Shown here: one piece after another, positions 34,572-44,547 of the stretch | Numbering within the stretch: position 1 is the first letter of the stretch | How the letters are laid out: each line of letters starts with the position of its first letter | From: Nonomuraea sp. SYSU D8015 | GTDB taxonomy: Bacteria > Actinomycetota > Actinomycetes > Streptosporangiales > Streptosporangiaceae | Direction: 5' to 3' | Assembly: GCF_008065375.1 (NCBI RefSeq) | Contig: NZ_VJYI01000025.1 | Span: 62,001 to 126,000, forward strand | DNA length: 64,000 nt | The notes under the pieces: generated by a model | Seen by the model: only the letters and a program-made list of their open reading frames with translations | Told to the model about the DNA's origin: nothing | Databases searched by the model: none | Position numbers and translations under genes: made by a program

Positions 34572-37500
34572 ATGGCTGAACCCTTGTCCCGGCGGGCACA
34601 CATGCGTGTGCCCCACGCCCTCCTCGCCGCCTCACTCGCGCTGACCGTAATCCCGATCATCGCTTCACCCGCACCCGCCGCCCAGGCGGAAGCCCCGAAC
34701 CTCGTGCTCCACTACGACTTCGAAGGCGGCCTGTCCGCCGGCACCGTCACCGACCGCTCCCCCTCCGGCCTCGACGGCACCCTGGTCAACCCCGGCTCGG
34801 CCACCACGGCCACCGGCGCCGACGGCACGCAGGCATTGTCCCTGCCCGGTGGCGCGACCGGCTCGGCCACGGCGCCGTACGTGACCATCCCGAACGGCCT
34901 GTTCCGCGGCCGGTCCGCCATGACCATCTCGACCTGGTTGAAGTGGGCCGGTGGCCCCGACTTCCAGTGGGTCTACAACCTCGGCAAGGACGCCGCGACC
35001 GCGACCTTCGTCACTCCGTCCTATGCCGGCGACGCGACCACACGCTCGTCCATCAAGCCGGTCAACGGCACCGCCGAAGTAGGGGTGCCCGGCACGCAGA
35101 AGCTGCCGGCCGGCCAGTGGGTCAACCTCGTCACCACGATCGACGGCAAGACCATCACCTACTACGTCAACGGCGCGGCCATCGGCAGCACCGCGGCCGC
35201 GATCGACCTGGCCGCGGTCATGCACGCCGACGGGAGCACCACCTCCGGCTTCCTCTGCAAGCCGTTCTGGAACGGGCATCCCTTCCTGGCAGGCGCCCTG
35301 GACGACTTCCGCGTGTACGACGCCGCCATGACCGCCGAGCAGGTCGCCGATCTGGCCGGCGACCGCCTGGCCACGTTGACGAAGGTCGAGCAGACCTCCT
35401 TCGACGTGACCACGTTCAGGGACGTGGCTCCGGACCTCCCGAAGACCGCCGTCGCGCAGTTCTCCGACGGCATCCGCCGCGCCGTCCCGATCACCTGGGA
35501 CGCCGTCGATCCGGCGCAGTACGCCAAGGTCGGCCAATTCACTGTCAAGGGCACCGCGCACGGCACCCCTGTCCAGGCCACCGTCCGCGTCACCGCCAAC
35601 CAACTGGCCATCGACCTCGGCGCCGAGACCGGCGCCTTCCACGGCGGCGCGTCCGGCACGTTGTACGGCGTGTACGGCGAGGGCGTGCCCACCAGCAACC
35701 TCCTCGAAGGCATCAACCTGCGCACGGTGTCCACCAAGGCGCAGGACGGCCCCCAGCACCCGGGCGCCGACGCCCTCGAAGTGGTCAAGCCCCTGGCCGA
35801 CGCCACGGACGGCGACGTGTACATCTACATGACCGACATCTACCGCGGCTTCCCCTACCAGTGGCCGGGCAACACCCCCGAGGCCAGGCTGAACGACTTC
35901 AAGGCGAAGATCGCAAAGCAGGTCGACCAGGTCCTCACGCTCGACCCGAAATATCAGGACAACATCGTCTTCGTGCCGTTCAACGAGCCCGAGGGCAACA
36001 TGTTCGGCACCGGCGAGTGGAGCTACAACCGGATCAGCTGGCTCAGCGACCCGCAGTACTACTTCAAGGCGTGGGACGAGGTATACGCGCTCATCAAGGG
36101 CAAGATGCCGGACGCCCGCATCGCCGGGCCCAACACGAGCGTGCTGTATTCCCAGGTGGAGGGCTTCCTGCGGCACACCGTCGCGGCGAAGGCCGTCCCC
36201 GACGTCGTCACCTGGCACGAGCTCGGCGACCCCGCGCGCATCCGCAGCAACGTGGCGAAGTATCGCGGCTGGGAGAAGGCCGCGTTCGCGGGCACCCCGT
36301 ATGAGGGCAAGCAACTGCCGATCAACCTCAACGAGTACGCCTACAACTACCACACCTCGGTGCCCGGCCAGATGATCCAATGGGCCTCGGCCATCGAGGA
36401 GTCCAAGGTCGACGCCGACATCGCGTACTGGAACATCGACGGCAACCTGTCCGACTCGGCCGTGCAGGCGAACCGGGGCAACGGCCAGTGGTGGCTGCTC
36501 AACGCCTACGGCCAGATGTCCGGCAACACGGTCAAGGTCACCCCGCCGCGTCCCGACGTCAGCTACACCCTCCAGGGCGTCGCCACCCTCGACAAGGCCA
36601 AGGCGCAGGCCCGCGCCCTGTTCGGCGGCACGTCCGGCAAGGTCGACATCAGGTTCGACAACGTGGACGCCGCCCTGTTCGGCGAGACCGCGCATGCGCT
36701 GGTCCAAGAGATCCCGTGGACCGGCCAGCTCGGCGACTCCGCCCAGCCCGAGGTCCTCGCCGAGCTGGATCTGCCAGTGCGGGACCGCTCCGTGACGTTC
36801 GCCTTCGGCGGCACGCTGCCCCAGCTCAGGGAGGCGTCGGCGTACCAGATCATCCTCACCCCGGGAGGCGACACCACCTCTCCCGCCCAGGCGACCAAGC
36901 TCTGGCAGGCGACGTACGAGGCCGAGCATGCGGCCCGCACCGGCACGCCCTACTACCGCAACGGCCCCGAAGGCTCACCTTCGAACGTCGCCAAGTTCTA
37001 CACCTCCGGTGGCTACAACGTCGGCGGCCTGCGCACCGGCTCCACTCTGGCGCTCGACTTCAAGGTCTCGGCGCCGCAGGACGGCACGTACGACCTGTCG
37101 GTCTTCGCCAACTCCCTCAACACCTTCGACGCCGTGCGTGAGCAGGGCCCCACCAACGTCTTCCTCCGCGTCGACGGCGGCGCAGAGCAGGAGCTGCACC
37201 TCCCCTTGGGATACAAGTGGGTGGTCTGGGACCACGCCGACACCAAGGTCGCGCTCAGCAAGGGCGAGCACATGATCACCCTGGCCGCGCGCAGCCTGGA
37301 CGGTACCCGTGCCACCAAGGGCGACGCCCTCATCGACAAGATCGACCTCTCCCTCGCCAACCCCGCGGCGGACGAGACCATCTACGAGGCCGAGTACGCC
37401 ACCCTCAAGGGCGCCCGTACTGACTACAGCCGCAGGAAGGTCTCCGGCCCCGGCCACACCACCATCAGCAAGGATCAGACCGCAACCTTCTGGGTCTACT

Positions 37501-38159
37501 CCCCCGACGACGGCGAATCCACCCTCACCATCGACACCCTCGGCGGCGGCCGCGCTTGGCTCGACGTCAACGGCCACCGCCTCACCGGCGTCAACGCCGA
37601 CACCACGGTCAAGGCGTTCCTCGCCGGCGGCATCAACAAGATCACCCTCACCGGGCAGTCCGGCAAGCTCCGCCTGGACAGCCTCCGCGTCGCCGACACC
37701 GATGGCACCCTCACACCCACCTGGTACGAAGCCGAAGCCGCCCGCATCGCCGGCACCGCCAAGGTCACCGCCTACCCGTTGGCCAGCGGCGGCAAGGCCG
37801 TCACCGACATCGGCGGCACCCCCGGCAACGCCAACACCCTCACCTTCGACGTCACCGCCCCCAAGGACGGCACCTACGCCCTGACCATCCGCTACTCCAA
37901 CCCCGAACAGTCCCCCGCCTCCCACTACAACCCCGACCCACTGGCCCGCCACGCCGAGGTCTCCATCAACGGCGCCCAGCCCCAGCGCGCCTGGTTCCCC
38001 CACTCCTTCCACGCCGACAACTTCTGGGAGCTGACCATCCCGGTCCAGCTGAAGAAGGGAGCCAACACCATCGCCTTCGCTGCACAGGAACCGCCAAACT
38101 TCGACGGCGACTCCTACATCTCCGACACCTTCCCCGACATCCTGCTCCGCTCGAAGTAA
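34572..38159 (+). CDS. Secreted multidomain glycoside hydrolase with LamG, Ig-like and CBM6/35-like domains
   Basis: A 1195-residue exported enzyme. Signal peptide (to about residue 36, ending PAAQA), LamG-like domain (about 40-265), a bacterial Ig-like domain (about 270-355), and a TIM-barrel catalytic domain of clan GH-A type. The acid/base Glu is in FVPFNEPEGNMF (about 477) and the probable nucleophile in INLNEYAYNYH (about 585). Three C-terminal modules each open with YEAE (about 780, 940 and 1055), as CBM6/CBM35-type carbohydrate-binding domains do. The GH family cannot be fixed by eye; GH39-like is possible. It probably degrades an extracellular polysaccharide for the LacI-controlled importer. 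ATG at 34572 follows GGGAAAGG. Confidence 0.85.
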   Translation: MAEPLSRRAHMRVPHALLAASLALTVIPIIASPAPAAQAEAPNLVLHYDFEGGLSAGTVTDRSPSGLDGTLVNPGSATTATGADGTQALSLPGGATGSATAPYVTIPNGLFRGRSAMTISTWLKWAGGPDFQWVYNLGKDAATATFVTPSYAGDATTRSSIKPVNGTAEVGVPGTQKLPAGQWVNLVTTIDGKTITYYVNGAAIGSTAAAIDLAAVMHADGSTTSGFLCKPFWNGHPFLAGALDDFRVYDAAMTAEQVADLAGDRLATLTKVEQTSFDVTTFRDVAPDLPKTAVAQFSDGIRRAVPITWDAVDPAQYAKVGQFTVKGTAHGTPVQATVRVTANQLAIDLGAETGAFHGGASGTLYGVYGEGVPTSNLLEGINLRTVSTKAQDGPQHPGADALEVVKPLADATDGDVYIYMTDIYRGFPYQWPGNTPEARLNDFKAKIAKQVDQVLTLDPKYQDNIVFVPFNEPEGNMFGTGEWSYNRISWLSDPQYYFKAWDEVYALIKGKMPDARIAGPNTSVLYSQVEGFLRHTVAAKAVPDVVTWHELGDPARIRSNVAKYRGWEKAAFAGTPYEGKQLPINLNEYAYNYHTSVPGQMIQWASAIEESKVDADIAYWNIDGNLSDSAVQANRGNGQWWLLNAYGQMSGNTVKVTPPRPDVSYTLQGVATLDKAKAQARALFGGTSGKVDIRFDNVDAALFGETAHALVQEIPWTGQLGDSAQPEVLAELDLPVRDRSVTFAFGGTLPQLREASAYQIILTPGGDTTSPAQATKLWQATYEAEHAARTGTPYYRNGPEGSPSNVAKFYTSGGYNVGGLRTGSTLALDFKVSAPQDGTYDLSVFANSLNTFDAVREQGPTNVFLRVDGGAEQELHLPLGYKWVVWDHADTKVALSKGEHMITLAARSLDGTRATKGDALIDKIDLSLANPAADETIYEAEYATLKGARTDYSRRKVSGPGHTTISKDQTATFWVYSPDDGESTLTIDTLGGGRAWLDVNGHRLTGVNADTTVKAFLAGGINKITLTGQSGKLRLDSLRVADTDGTLTPTWYEAEAARIAGTAKVTAYPLASGGKAVTDIGGTPGNANTLTFDVTAPKDGTYALTIRYSNPEQSPASHYNPDPLARHAEVSINGAQPQRAWFPHSFHADNFWELTIPVQLKKGANTIAFAAQEPPNFDGDSYISDTFPDILLRSK

Positions 38160-38167
38160 GCGGCGGT

Positions 38168-38290
38168 GCCGCGTCGACTGCCGCCCTGTCGATCTGGCCG
38201 TGCGCGAATGGCTGGCGACGTTGAGTCCGAGGGCGGTCAGACCAGAGAGGACGAGCAGCACGCGGGTGGGCAGGAGCCGGCCGGATCGGG
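38168..38290 (-). pseudogene. DUF2637 (SpdB-like) fragment
   Basis: The minus strand reads TRVLLVLSGLTALGLNVA in one frame and FAHGQIDRAAVDA in another. Together these match the start of DUF2637 membrane proteins (a helix ending LNVA followed by GxYGRAAxDAVGP). A frameshift separates them and the rest of the gene is missing. DUF2637 proteins are common in actinomycete integrative conjugative elements and plasmids. Confidence 0.55.
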
Positions 38291-38608
38291 GCTGAGCAAG
38301 TCGGGCTGTGGTTCGCCGACTCCGGCATGGGTTCTTGTCCTCCTCTCCTCTACACCGGACGGGGACCCGTCGAGGGCCGTCTCAAATGCGGTTCAAGTCG
38401 GGCCCTCCACAGCGGTGTCTCACTCGAGCGAGGCCGCATCGGCGTCAACAGCGGCCTCACGCGCTCGACCTTGATCGATCGATCTACGCAGACGCACCTT
38501 CCTGCCCCAGCGGTCGTACGTCGCACGTCTCCGTACCAGAAGATCATTGTCGCTCTCCGTAGCAGAAGGCGGCACGTCAAACGATCTTCTTCCGAGACCG
38601 CACGCTTA

Positions 38609-38633
38609 CTCTGACGGAACAGGGACGGAACAG
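38609..38633. repeat. GACGGAACAG double repeat, copy 2
   Basis: Same 25 bp as 25694-25718 with one mismatch. It lies 45 bp outside the stop codon of the acyl-CoA dehydrogenase gene. Confidence 0.6.
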
Positions 38634-38677
38634 GACGCTGATCGATCTCCAAAACATGCTTCGAAGATCGGACATTT

Positions 38678-39886
38678 TCAGCGAACCTGCAGGCCAGTGA
38701 CCGCACGGCCGATGATCAACCGCTGGATCTCCGATGTCCCCTCGAAAATGGTGTAGATCTTGGCGTCCCGATGGAAGCGCTCCACCGGATGCTCCCTCGT
38801 GTACCCCGCCCCGCCGAGGATCTGGATCGCCTGCTCCGTCACCCACACCGCCGTCTCCCCTGCCACCAGCTTCGACATCGAGCCCTCCGCCTGCTCGAAC
38901 TGCCTGCCGTTGCGGGCCATCCAGGCGGCTCGCCAGGTCAGGAGGCGGGCGACGTCCACGCGGGTGGCCATGTCGGCGAGGAGGAAGGCGATCGCCTGGT
39001 TCTCGCCGATCTTGCGGCCGAACTGCTCCCGCTCGCGGGCGTAGTCCCTGGCGTACTCGAAGGCCGCGCGGGCGATGCCCACGGCCATGGCGGCGACCGA
39101 CGGGCGGGTGGTCTCGAACGTGCGCATCGCCGCCTGCTCGCCGGCCCGTTCGCCGTTGCGTACGCGGGCCAGCCGGGCCTCCAGTTTCTCCTTGCCGCCG
39201 AGCAGGCAGGAGCCGGGCACGCGGACGTCGTCCAGGATCACCTCGGCCGTGTGCGAGGCGCGGATGCCGTGCTTGCGGAACTTCTGACCCATGGACAGGC
39301 CTGGCGTGCCAGGGGGGATGACGAAGGAGGCCTGGCCGCGGGTGCCGAGCGACGGGTCGACGGAGGCGACGACCACGTGGACGTTGGCGATGCCGCCGTT
39401 CGTGGCCCAGGTCTTGACGCCGTTCAGCACCCAGTCGCCCCGGTCGTGGACGGCGCGGGTGCGGATGGCGCCGACGTCGGAGCCGGCGTCGGGCTCGGAG
39501 GCGCAGAAGGCGCCCAGCTTGACGTCGTTCTCGGTGCCGAACATCTGCGGGAGCCACTCTCCCATCTGCTCGGGGGTGCCGTTCGACGACAGGGCGGCGG
39601 CGGCCAGGCCGGTGCCGACGATGGACAGGCCGATGCCCGCGTCGCCCCAGAAGATCTCCTCGAACGCCACCGGCAGCCCCAGCCCGCTCTCCTCGAACCA
39701 CTGCGTGGCGAAGAAGTCCAGGGAGTACAGGCCGATCTTGGCGGCCTCCTGGATGACCGGCCAGGGGGTCTCCTCGCGTTCGTCCCATTCGGCGCCGGCG
39801 GGGCGGATCACGTCGCGGGCGAACGCGTGGACCCAGTCGCGTACCTCGATGACCTCGTCACTGAGCTCCGGGCAGAACCCGCTCAT
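38678..39886 (-). CDS. Acyl-CoA dehydrogenase
   Basis: A 402-residue FAD flavoenzyme that makes the alpha-beta double bond in acyl-CoA substrates. The N-terminal helical domain is followed by the beta domain (GAFCASEPDAGSD, NGVKTWATNGG) and the C-terminal helical domain (QILGGAGYTREHPVERFHRDAKI). The catalytic-base position is Glu in YTIFEGTSEIQ (about residue 381). The ATG at 39886 has GGAGGAG 10 bp upstream; the GTG at 39895 is too close to it. Its last 29 codons are duplicated at 25503-25589. Two palindromes upstream suggest TetR-type control. Substrate chain length is unknown. Confidence 0.93.
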   Translation of the reverse strand: MSGFCPELSDEVIEVRDWVHAFARDVIRPAGAEWDEREETPWPVIQEAAKIGLYSLDFFATQWFEESGLGLPVAFEEIFWGDAGIGLSIVGTGLAAAALSSNGTPEQMGEWLPQMFGTENDVKLGAFCASEPDAGSDVGAIRTRAVHDRGDWVLNGVKTWATNGGIANVHVVVASVDPSLGTRGQASFVIPPGTPGLSMGQKFRKHGIRASHTAEVILDDVRVPGSCLLGGKEKLEARLARVRNGERAGEQAAMRTFETTRPSVAAMAVGIARAAFEYARDYAREREQFGRKIGENQAIAFLLADMATRVDVARLLTWRAAWMARNGRQFEQAEGSMSKLVAGETAVWVTEQAIQILGGAGYTREHPVERFHRDAKIYTIFEGTSEIQRLIIGRAVTGLQVR

Positions 39887-39912
39887 ACGCCGCACGCTCC
39901 TCCGATCCAGGG

Positions 39913-39943
39913 GTTACCGGTGGTAACACCTTACCGATCGGTA
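39913..39943. promoter_or_regulatory. Two palindromes upstream of acyl-CoA dehydrogenase
   Basis: GTTACC-GGT-GGTAAC (39913-39927) and the perfect 12-mer TACCGATCGGTA (39932-39943), 27-57 bp before the start codon. Palindromes of this length are typical of TetR-family operators that control fatty-acid genes. No regulator gene is adjacent. Confidence 0.6.
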
Positions 39944-39945
39944 GC

Positions 39946-40233
39946 TCACACAGGAACGTCCGGAGGGGCGACGTTTCTCGTTCCTTTGGGCGACCGCGCG
40001 TACACGGTCCGCACCACCTGCAGCGCCCAGCGCATGCGGGGCGCGGCCGTCTCCGGGTGGTCGCCGTACTCGCCGGCGAGCGCCACCGCGCAGCCGCGCG
40101 TGCCGCCGTGCGTCCTGACGGCGCGGCGGATGGCGGCGGTGACCTCGGGTCCGCTCGGCGCGGAGCCGGTGGGCAGGTCGCTGCCGAACAGCGCCTCGGC
40201 GCGGGCCGCCGTCAGGAAATCCGTGGTGACCAT
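39946..40233 (-). CDS. Conserved hypothetical small protein
   Basis: A 95-residue soluble protein with strong start signals (GGAAGGAG before ATG). Central part RGCAVALAGEYGDHPETAAPRMRWALQVVRTVY looks like a helix-strand-helix unit. No known family or motif recognised and no signal peptide. It follows the glycosyltransferase gene by 92 bp upstream... it lies between that gene and acyl-CoA dehydrogenase, all on the same strand, and could be co-transcribed with either. Confidence 0.7.
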   Translation of the reverse strand: MVTTDFLTAARAEALFGSDLPTGSAPSGPEVTAAIRRAVRTHGGTRGCAVALAGEYGDHPETAAPRMRWALQVVRTVYARSPKGTRNVAPPDVPV

Positions 40234-40325
40234 GGCGATGCTCCTTCCCTACCCGGTGGGGGTTGGAGCCGCCGCTGGAGCGAGCGCCGCTCGCGGCTCG
40301 GGCCGGTACGGCGATCAGCGGCGGT

Positions 40326-41252
40326 TCAGGCCGGTACGGTGATCATGGGTGGACGTTCCGAGATCCGCACGTCGCGGCTCATGACATCGTGCCCTGTCAG
40401 GCCGCGCCGGAACTGCGCGAGGCATGCGGACGGCTCGTGGAAGGCCTGGATCTTGCCCTGGCGTTCCAGGCGGGACCAGGCGGCCAGCATGATCTGGGCC
40501 GCCATGCCGCCCAGCGCCTCGGTGGACTGCGGGGCGTGCTCGCGCGAGCCCAGGTCCACCTGCGCGAACGCGTCCAGCCCGGCCAGGTCGAGCAGGTCGA
40601 TGAGCAGGCCGAGCTCGACGCCGTACCCCGTCAGGAACGGCACGCGCTCGAGGGCCGAGCGGCGGCCGGCGTACTCCCCCGCCAGGGGTTGCACGAAACC
40701 GGCGAGCTGCGGCCAGTGCAGGTTGATGAGCGGGCGGGCGACCAGCTCGGTGACGCGGCCGCCGCCGTTGGGAGCGCCGTTCAGCGGGCGGTCGTAGCAG
40801 CCCTTGACGTAGACGACGCTGGGGTCCGCGAGCAACGGCCCGAGCACCCCGCATACCAACGAAGAACGAAATTTCCGGATATCGGCGTCAACGAACGCCA
40901 GCACGTCACCGTACGTGACGGCCAGCGACTTCCACAGCGCCTCACCCTTGCCGTCCAGCGGTTCGAGCTGCGGCAGGATCTCGTCCTGGGCGTGCACCCT
41001 GGCCCCGGCGCGCGCGGCCACCCGCGCGGTGTCGTCGCAGGAGCGCGAGTCGATGACCACGATCTCGTCGACGAGCCCGTCCAGCTCGTGCCGGATGACC
41101 CCCACGATCTCGCCGATGGTCTCTCGCTCGTCGCGGGCCGGGAGCACCACGCTCACCGTGGCGTCCCCCTTGGCGGCCACCAGGTCCCGGACCGGCCAGT
41201 CCCCGGCGGACGAAGTGCGGCGCCGCAACCATCCGCTCACTTCTCGCAGCAT
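40326..41252 (-). CDS. gpgS: Glucosyl-3-phosphoglycerate synthase (GT81-like)
   Basis: A 308-residue GT-A glycosyltransferase that transfers glucose from a nucleotide sugar to 3-phosphoglycerate. This is the first step to glucosylglycerate and, in some actinomycetes, methylglucose polysaccharide. Visible: SVVLPARDERETIGEIV near residue 35, the DxD-type VDADIRKF (about 131), KGCYDRP and GYGVELGLLIDL. The ATG at 41252 follows GGGGGAGGT and matches the family start; the longer frame adds 33 unrelated residues. It lies 43 bp after the RamB-like gene on the same strand. The last codons and stop are echoed by a near-identical 17-bp repeat just downstream (about 40303). Confidence 0.9.
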   Translation of the reverse strand: MLREVSGWLRRRTSSAGDWPVRDLVAAKGDATVSVVLPARDERETIGEIVGVIRHELDGLVDEIVVIDSRSCDDTARVAARAGARVHAQDEILPQLEPLDGKGEALWKSLAVTYGDVLAFVDADIRKFRSSLVCGVLGPLLADPSVVYVKGCYDRPLNGAPNGGGRVTELVARPLINLHWPQLAGFVQPLAGEYAGRRSALERVPFLTGYGVELGLLIDLLDLAGLDAFAQVDLGSREHAPQSTEALGGMAAQIMLAAWSRLERQGKIQAFHEPSACLAQFRRGLTGHDVMSRDVRISERPPMITVPA

Positions 41253-41295
41253 GCGACACCTCCCCCCGATCCCCCTATATGCCCCAAATGTCAGG

Positions 41296-42768
41296 TTATG
41301 TGCTGTGCGCGTGGCGCTCCAGGAAGGTGTACACGTCCGCCTCGTCCACACCGGGGAACGACCCCGGCGGCAGCGCGGCCAGGACGTGGGAGTTGGCGCG
41401 GGCCGACGGCCAGGCGTATCCCTCCCAGCGCTCGGCCAGCTCGGCGGGCGGGCGGCGGCAGCAGTCGCCGTTGGGGCAGTTGGATTTGGTGCGGTTGGTG
41501 GTCTCCCTGCCCCGGAACCACCGCGACTCCTTGTACGGCACGCCCAGCGTGATGGCGAAGTCCCGCTCGCGCGACGGGTCGACGTGCGCGACGCAGAAGT
41601 AGGTGCCGGTGGGCGAGTCGGAATACTGGTAATACACCGAGAACCGGTCGGGCGAGGCGAAAACCTGCCGCCCCGACCACTGCAGGCACATCCGCTGCCC
41701 CTCGATGGCGCCCTGCTCGTCGGCCGGGAATTCGATGCCGTCGTTCTCGTACGCCTTGTAGATGATGCCGCCGGCGTCGTTGCGCACGAAGTGACAGACG
41801 AGGCCCAGGTGATGGGTGGCGAGGTTGGTGAAGCGGTGGGCGGCCATCTCGTACGACACCGCGAACACGTCCCGTAGGTCCTCCACCGACAGCGCCCGCT
41901 CGGCCTTGGCCTCCTGCAGGTAAGGCGCGGCGGCCCTCTCGGGCACGAGGACCGCGGCGGCGAAGTAGTTGGCCTCGGTGCGCTGGCGCAGGAAGTCGGC
42001 GAAGTCGCGGGGCTTGTCGTGGCCGAGCGCGAGGTGGCCGAGCGTCTGGAGCAGGATCGTGCGCGGGGTGTGCATGCCGAGCTGCTCGTGCTTGACGTAG
42101 ATGCGGCGGTTGCGCAGGTCGGTGATGGAGCGTACGGAACGCGGCAGGTCCTGCGCGGTGTGCACGGTATAGCCGAAGTGCGTGACCAGGCCCTGGATGG
42201 TGCTCTGCGACAGCGCGCCGGTGCGGTAGCCGACCGCGTCGAGGGCCTTGGCGGCGGCCTCCTCGATCTCCGGGAAGTAGTTGCCCACCTCGCGCTGCCT
42301 GCGCCGCAGCTCGGCGTTGGCCACCCTGGCCTCCTCGGGGGTGGCGGTGCCGCGGGCCTGGCGGGCGCGCAGCTCGCCGTACAGGCCGAGAATGTGCTCC
42401 AGCACGTCGTTGGGCACGCGCGCGGAGACCTTCAGCCGCGGCAGGCCGAGGCCTGCGTAGACGGGGTCGCGCTGCGCCTCCTCCAGGGCGATCTCGAGCT
42501 GGGCGCGGCGGTTGGGCGGCTGGCGGCGCAGCAGCTCCTCGACGGGCACGCCGAGCGCGGAGGCCAGCCCCTTGAGCAGGGACAGCTTGGGCTCGCGCTT
42601 GCCGTTCTCCAGCAACGACAGCTGGCTGGGCGCCCGGCCGACGCGCGAGCCCAGGTCGGAGAGGGTGAGGCCGCGTTGTTTGCGCAGGTGGCGCAGGCGC
42701 TGGCCAAACGCGATGAGATCAAGCTCCTGCGTCAAAGACAGCGGTTCTTCGCCTAGCAAGGACGCCAT
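41296..42768 (-). CDS. ramB: RamB-like short-chain fatty-acid/acetate metabolism regulator
   Basis: A 490-residue protein. An N-terminal XRE helix-turn-helix (LRHLRKQRGLTLSDLGSRVGRAPSQLSLLENGKRE, residues about 26-62) is followed by a linker and an IrrE/ImmA-like domain (about 190-300, ILLQTLGHLALGHDKP). A C-terminal DUF2083 part has Cys-rich NCPNGDCCRRPP (about 430). This is the RamB/PrpR architecture of actinobacteria, where the regulator controls glyoxylate-shunt and related genes in response to acyl-CoA. It is divergent from isocitrate lyase, the classic RamB target, across 248 bp. A DasR-like palindrome lies in that gap. Confidence 0.9.
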   Translation of the reverse strand: MASLLGEEPLSLTQELDLIAFGQRLRHLRKQRGLTLSDLGSRVGRAPSQLSLLENGKREPKLSLLKGLASALGVPVEELLRRQPPNRRAQLEIALEEAQRDPVYAGLGLPRLKVSARVPNDVLEHILGLYGELRARQARGTATPEEARVANAELRRRQREVGNYFPEIEEAAAKALDAVGYRTGALSQSTIQGLVTHFGYTVHTAQDLPRSVRSITDLRNRRIYVKHEQLGMHTPRTILLQTLGHLALGHDKPRDFADFLRQRTEANYFAAAVLVPERAAAPYLQEAKAERALSVEDLRDVFAVSYEMAAHRFTNLATHHLGLVCHFVRNDAGGIIYKAYENDGIEFPADEQGAIEGQRMCLQWSGRQVFASPDRFSVYYQYSDSPTGTYFCVAHVDPSRERDFAITLGVPYKESRWFRGRETTNRTKSNCPNGDCCRRPPAELAERWEGYAWPSARANSHVLAALPPGSFPGVDEADVYTFLERHAHST

Positions 42769-42848
42769 GCGGGCATCTTAGACAGAAAAACGCTCCATCT
42801 TCTAGCCTTCCGGCGCTCGCCTTGCCGCCCTGGTTCCCAGGTGCGGCG

Positions 42849-42864
42849 ATTGGTCTAGTCCAAC
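42849..42864. promoter_or_regulatory. DasR (dre)-like palindrome in the ramB-aceA gap
   Basis: ATTGGTCTAGTCCAAC. The core TGGTCTAGTCCA differs by one base from the GntR/DasR-type consensus TGGTCTAGACCA. It sits about 80 bp before ramB and 150 bp before aceA. Confidence 0.55.
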
Positions 42865-43016
42865 GGTAAAACTCGCGATTTCTTCTGCCTTGAATACCCG
42901 CCAGTAATGTCCAAAACGGAAATTTCTACGAATCTTCTCCATGATTCCTCCTATTGAGGCCGCCTCCAAGGGCAGAGACTCGGCGTAAGCACCCAGGGGA
43001 CGACAAAGGAGTGAAC

Positions 43017-44306
<1,290 letters not shown>

Positions 44307-44360
44307 TTCTCCCTGATCTCGCCGGCCACCTCCAGGGCATGGGATGGTTCCCCGGCGAAC

Positions 44361-44395
44361 GGGCCGCGCCAGCTCCCCCAGCGCTGGCGCGGCCC
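44361..44395. terminator. Terminator after isocitrate lyase
   Basis: Perfect 13-bp stem GGGCCGCGCCAGC / GCTGGCGCGGCCC with a 9-nt loop, 55 bp after the aceA stop, followed by GCCTCTTTCC. Confidence 0.85.
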
Positions 44396-44547
44396 GCCTC
44401 TTTCCAGCCGCATATGTCAGGACAAAGCCATCGCAATCGAGCGAGCCAAGAGCGCTCAATGATCAGGGGTCGCCGGTCACGATTTCACTGCGATCGGCGC
44501 AGTACCGGGATCTTGACGCTGGCCCGGCAGACCTCCAGTCTTCTCCC

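Larger units (their letters stand above)
38160..38677. other. Intergenic region with mobile-element debris
   Basis: 518 bp without an intact gene between the GH gene and acyl-CoA dehydrogenase (convergent). It holds the DUF2637 fragment and the second GACGGAACAG double repeat. The stretch next to the dehydrogenase stop codon (38610-38677) resembles the flank of the gene-tail copy at 25.5 kb. Confidence 0.6.
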
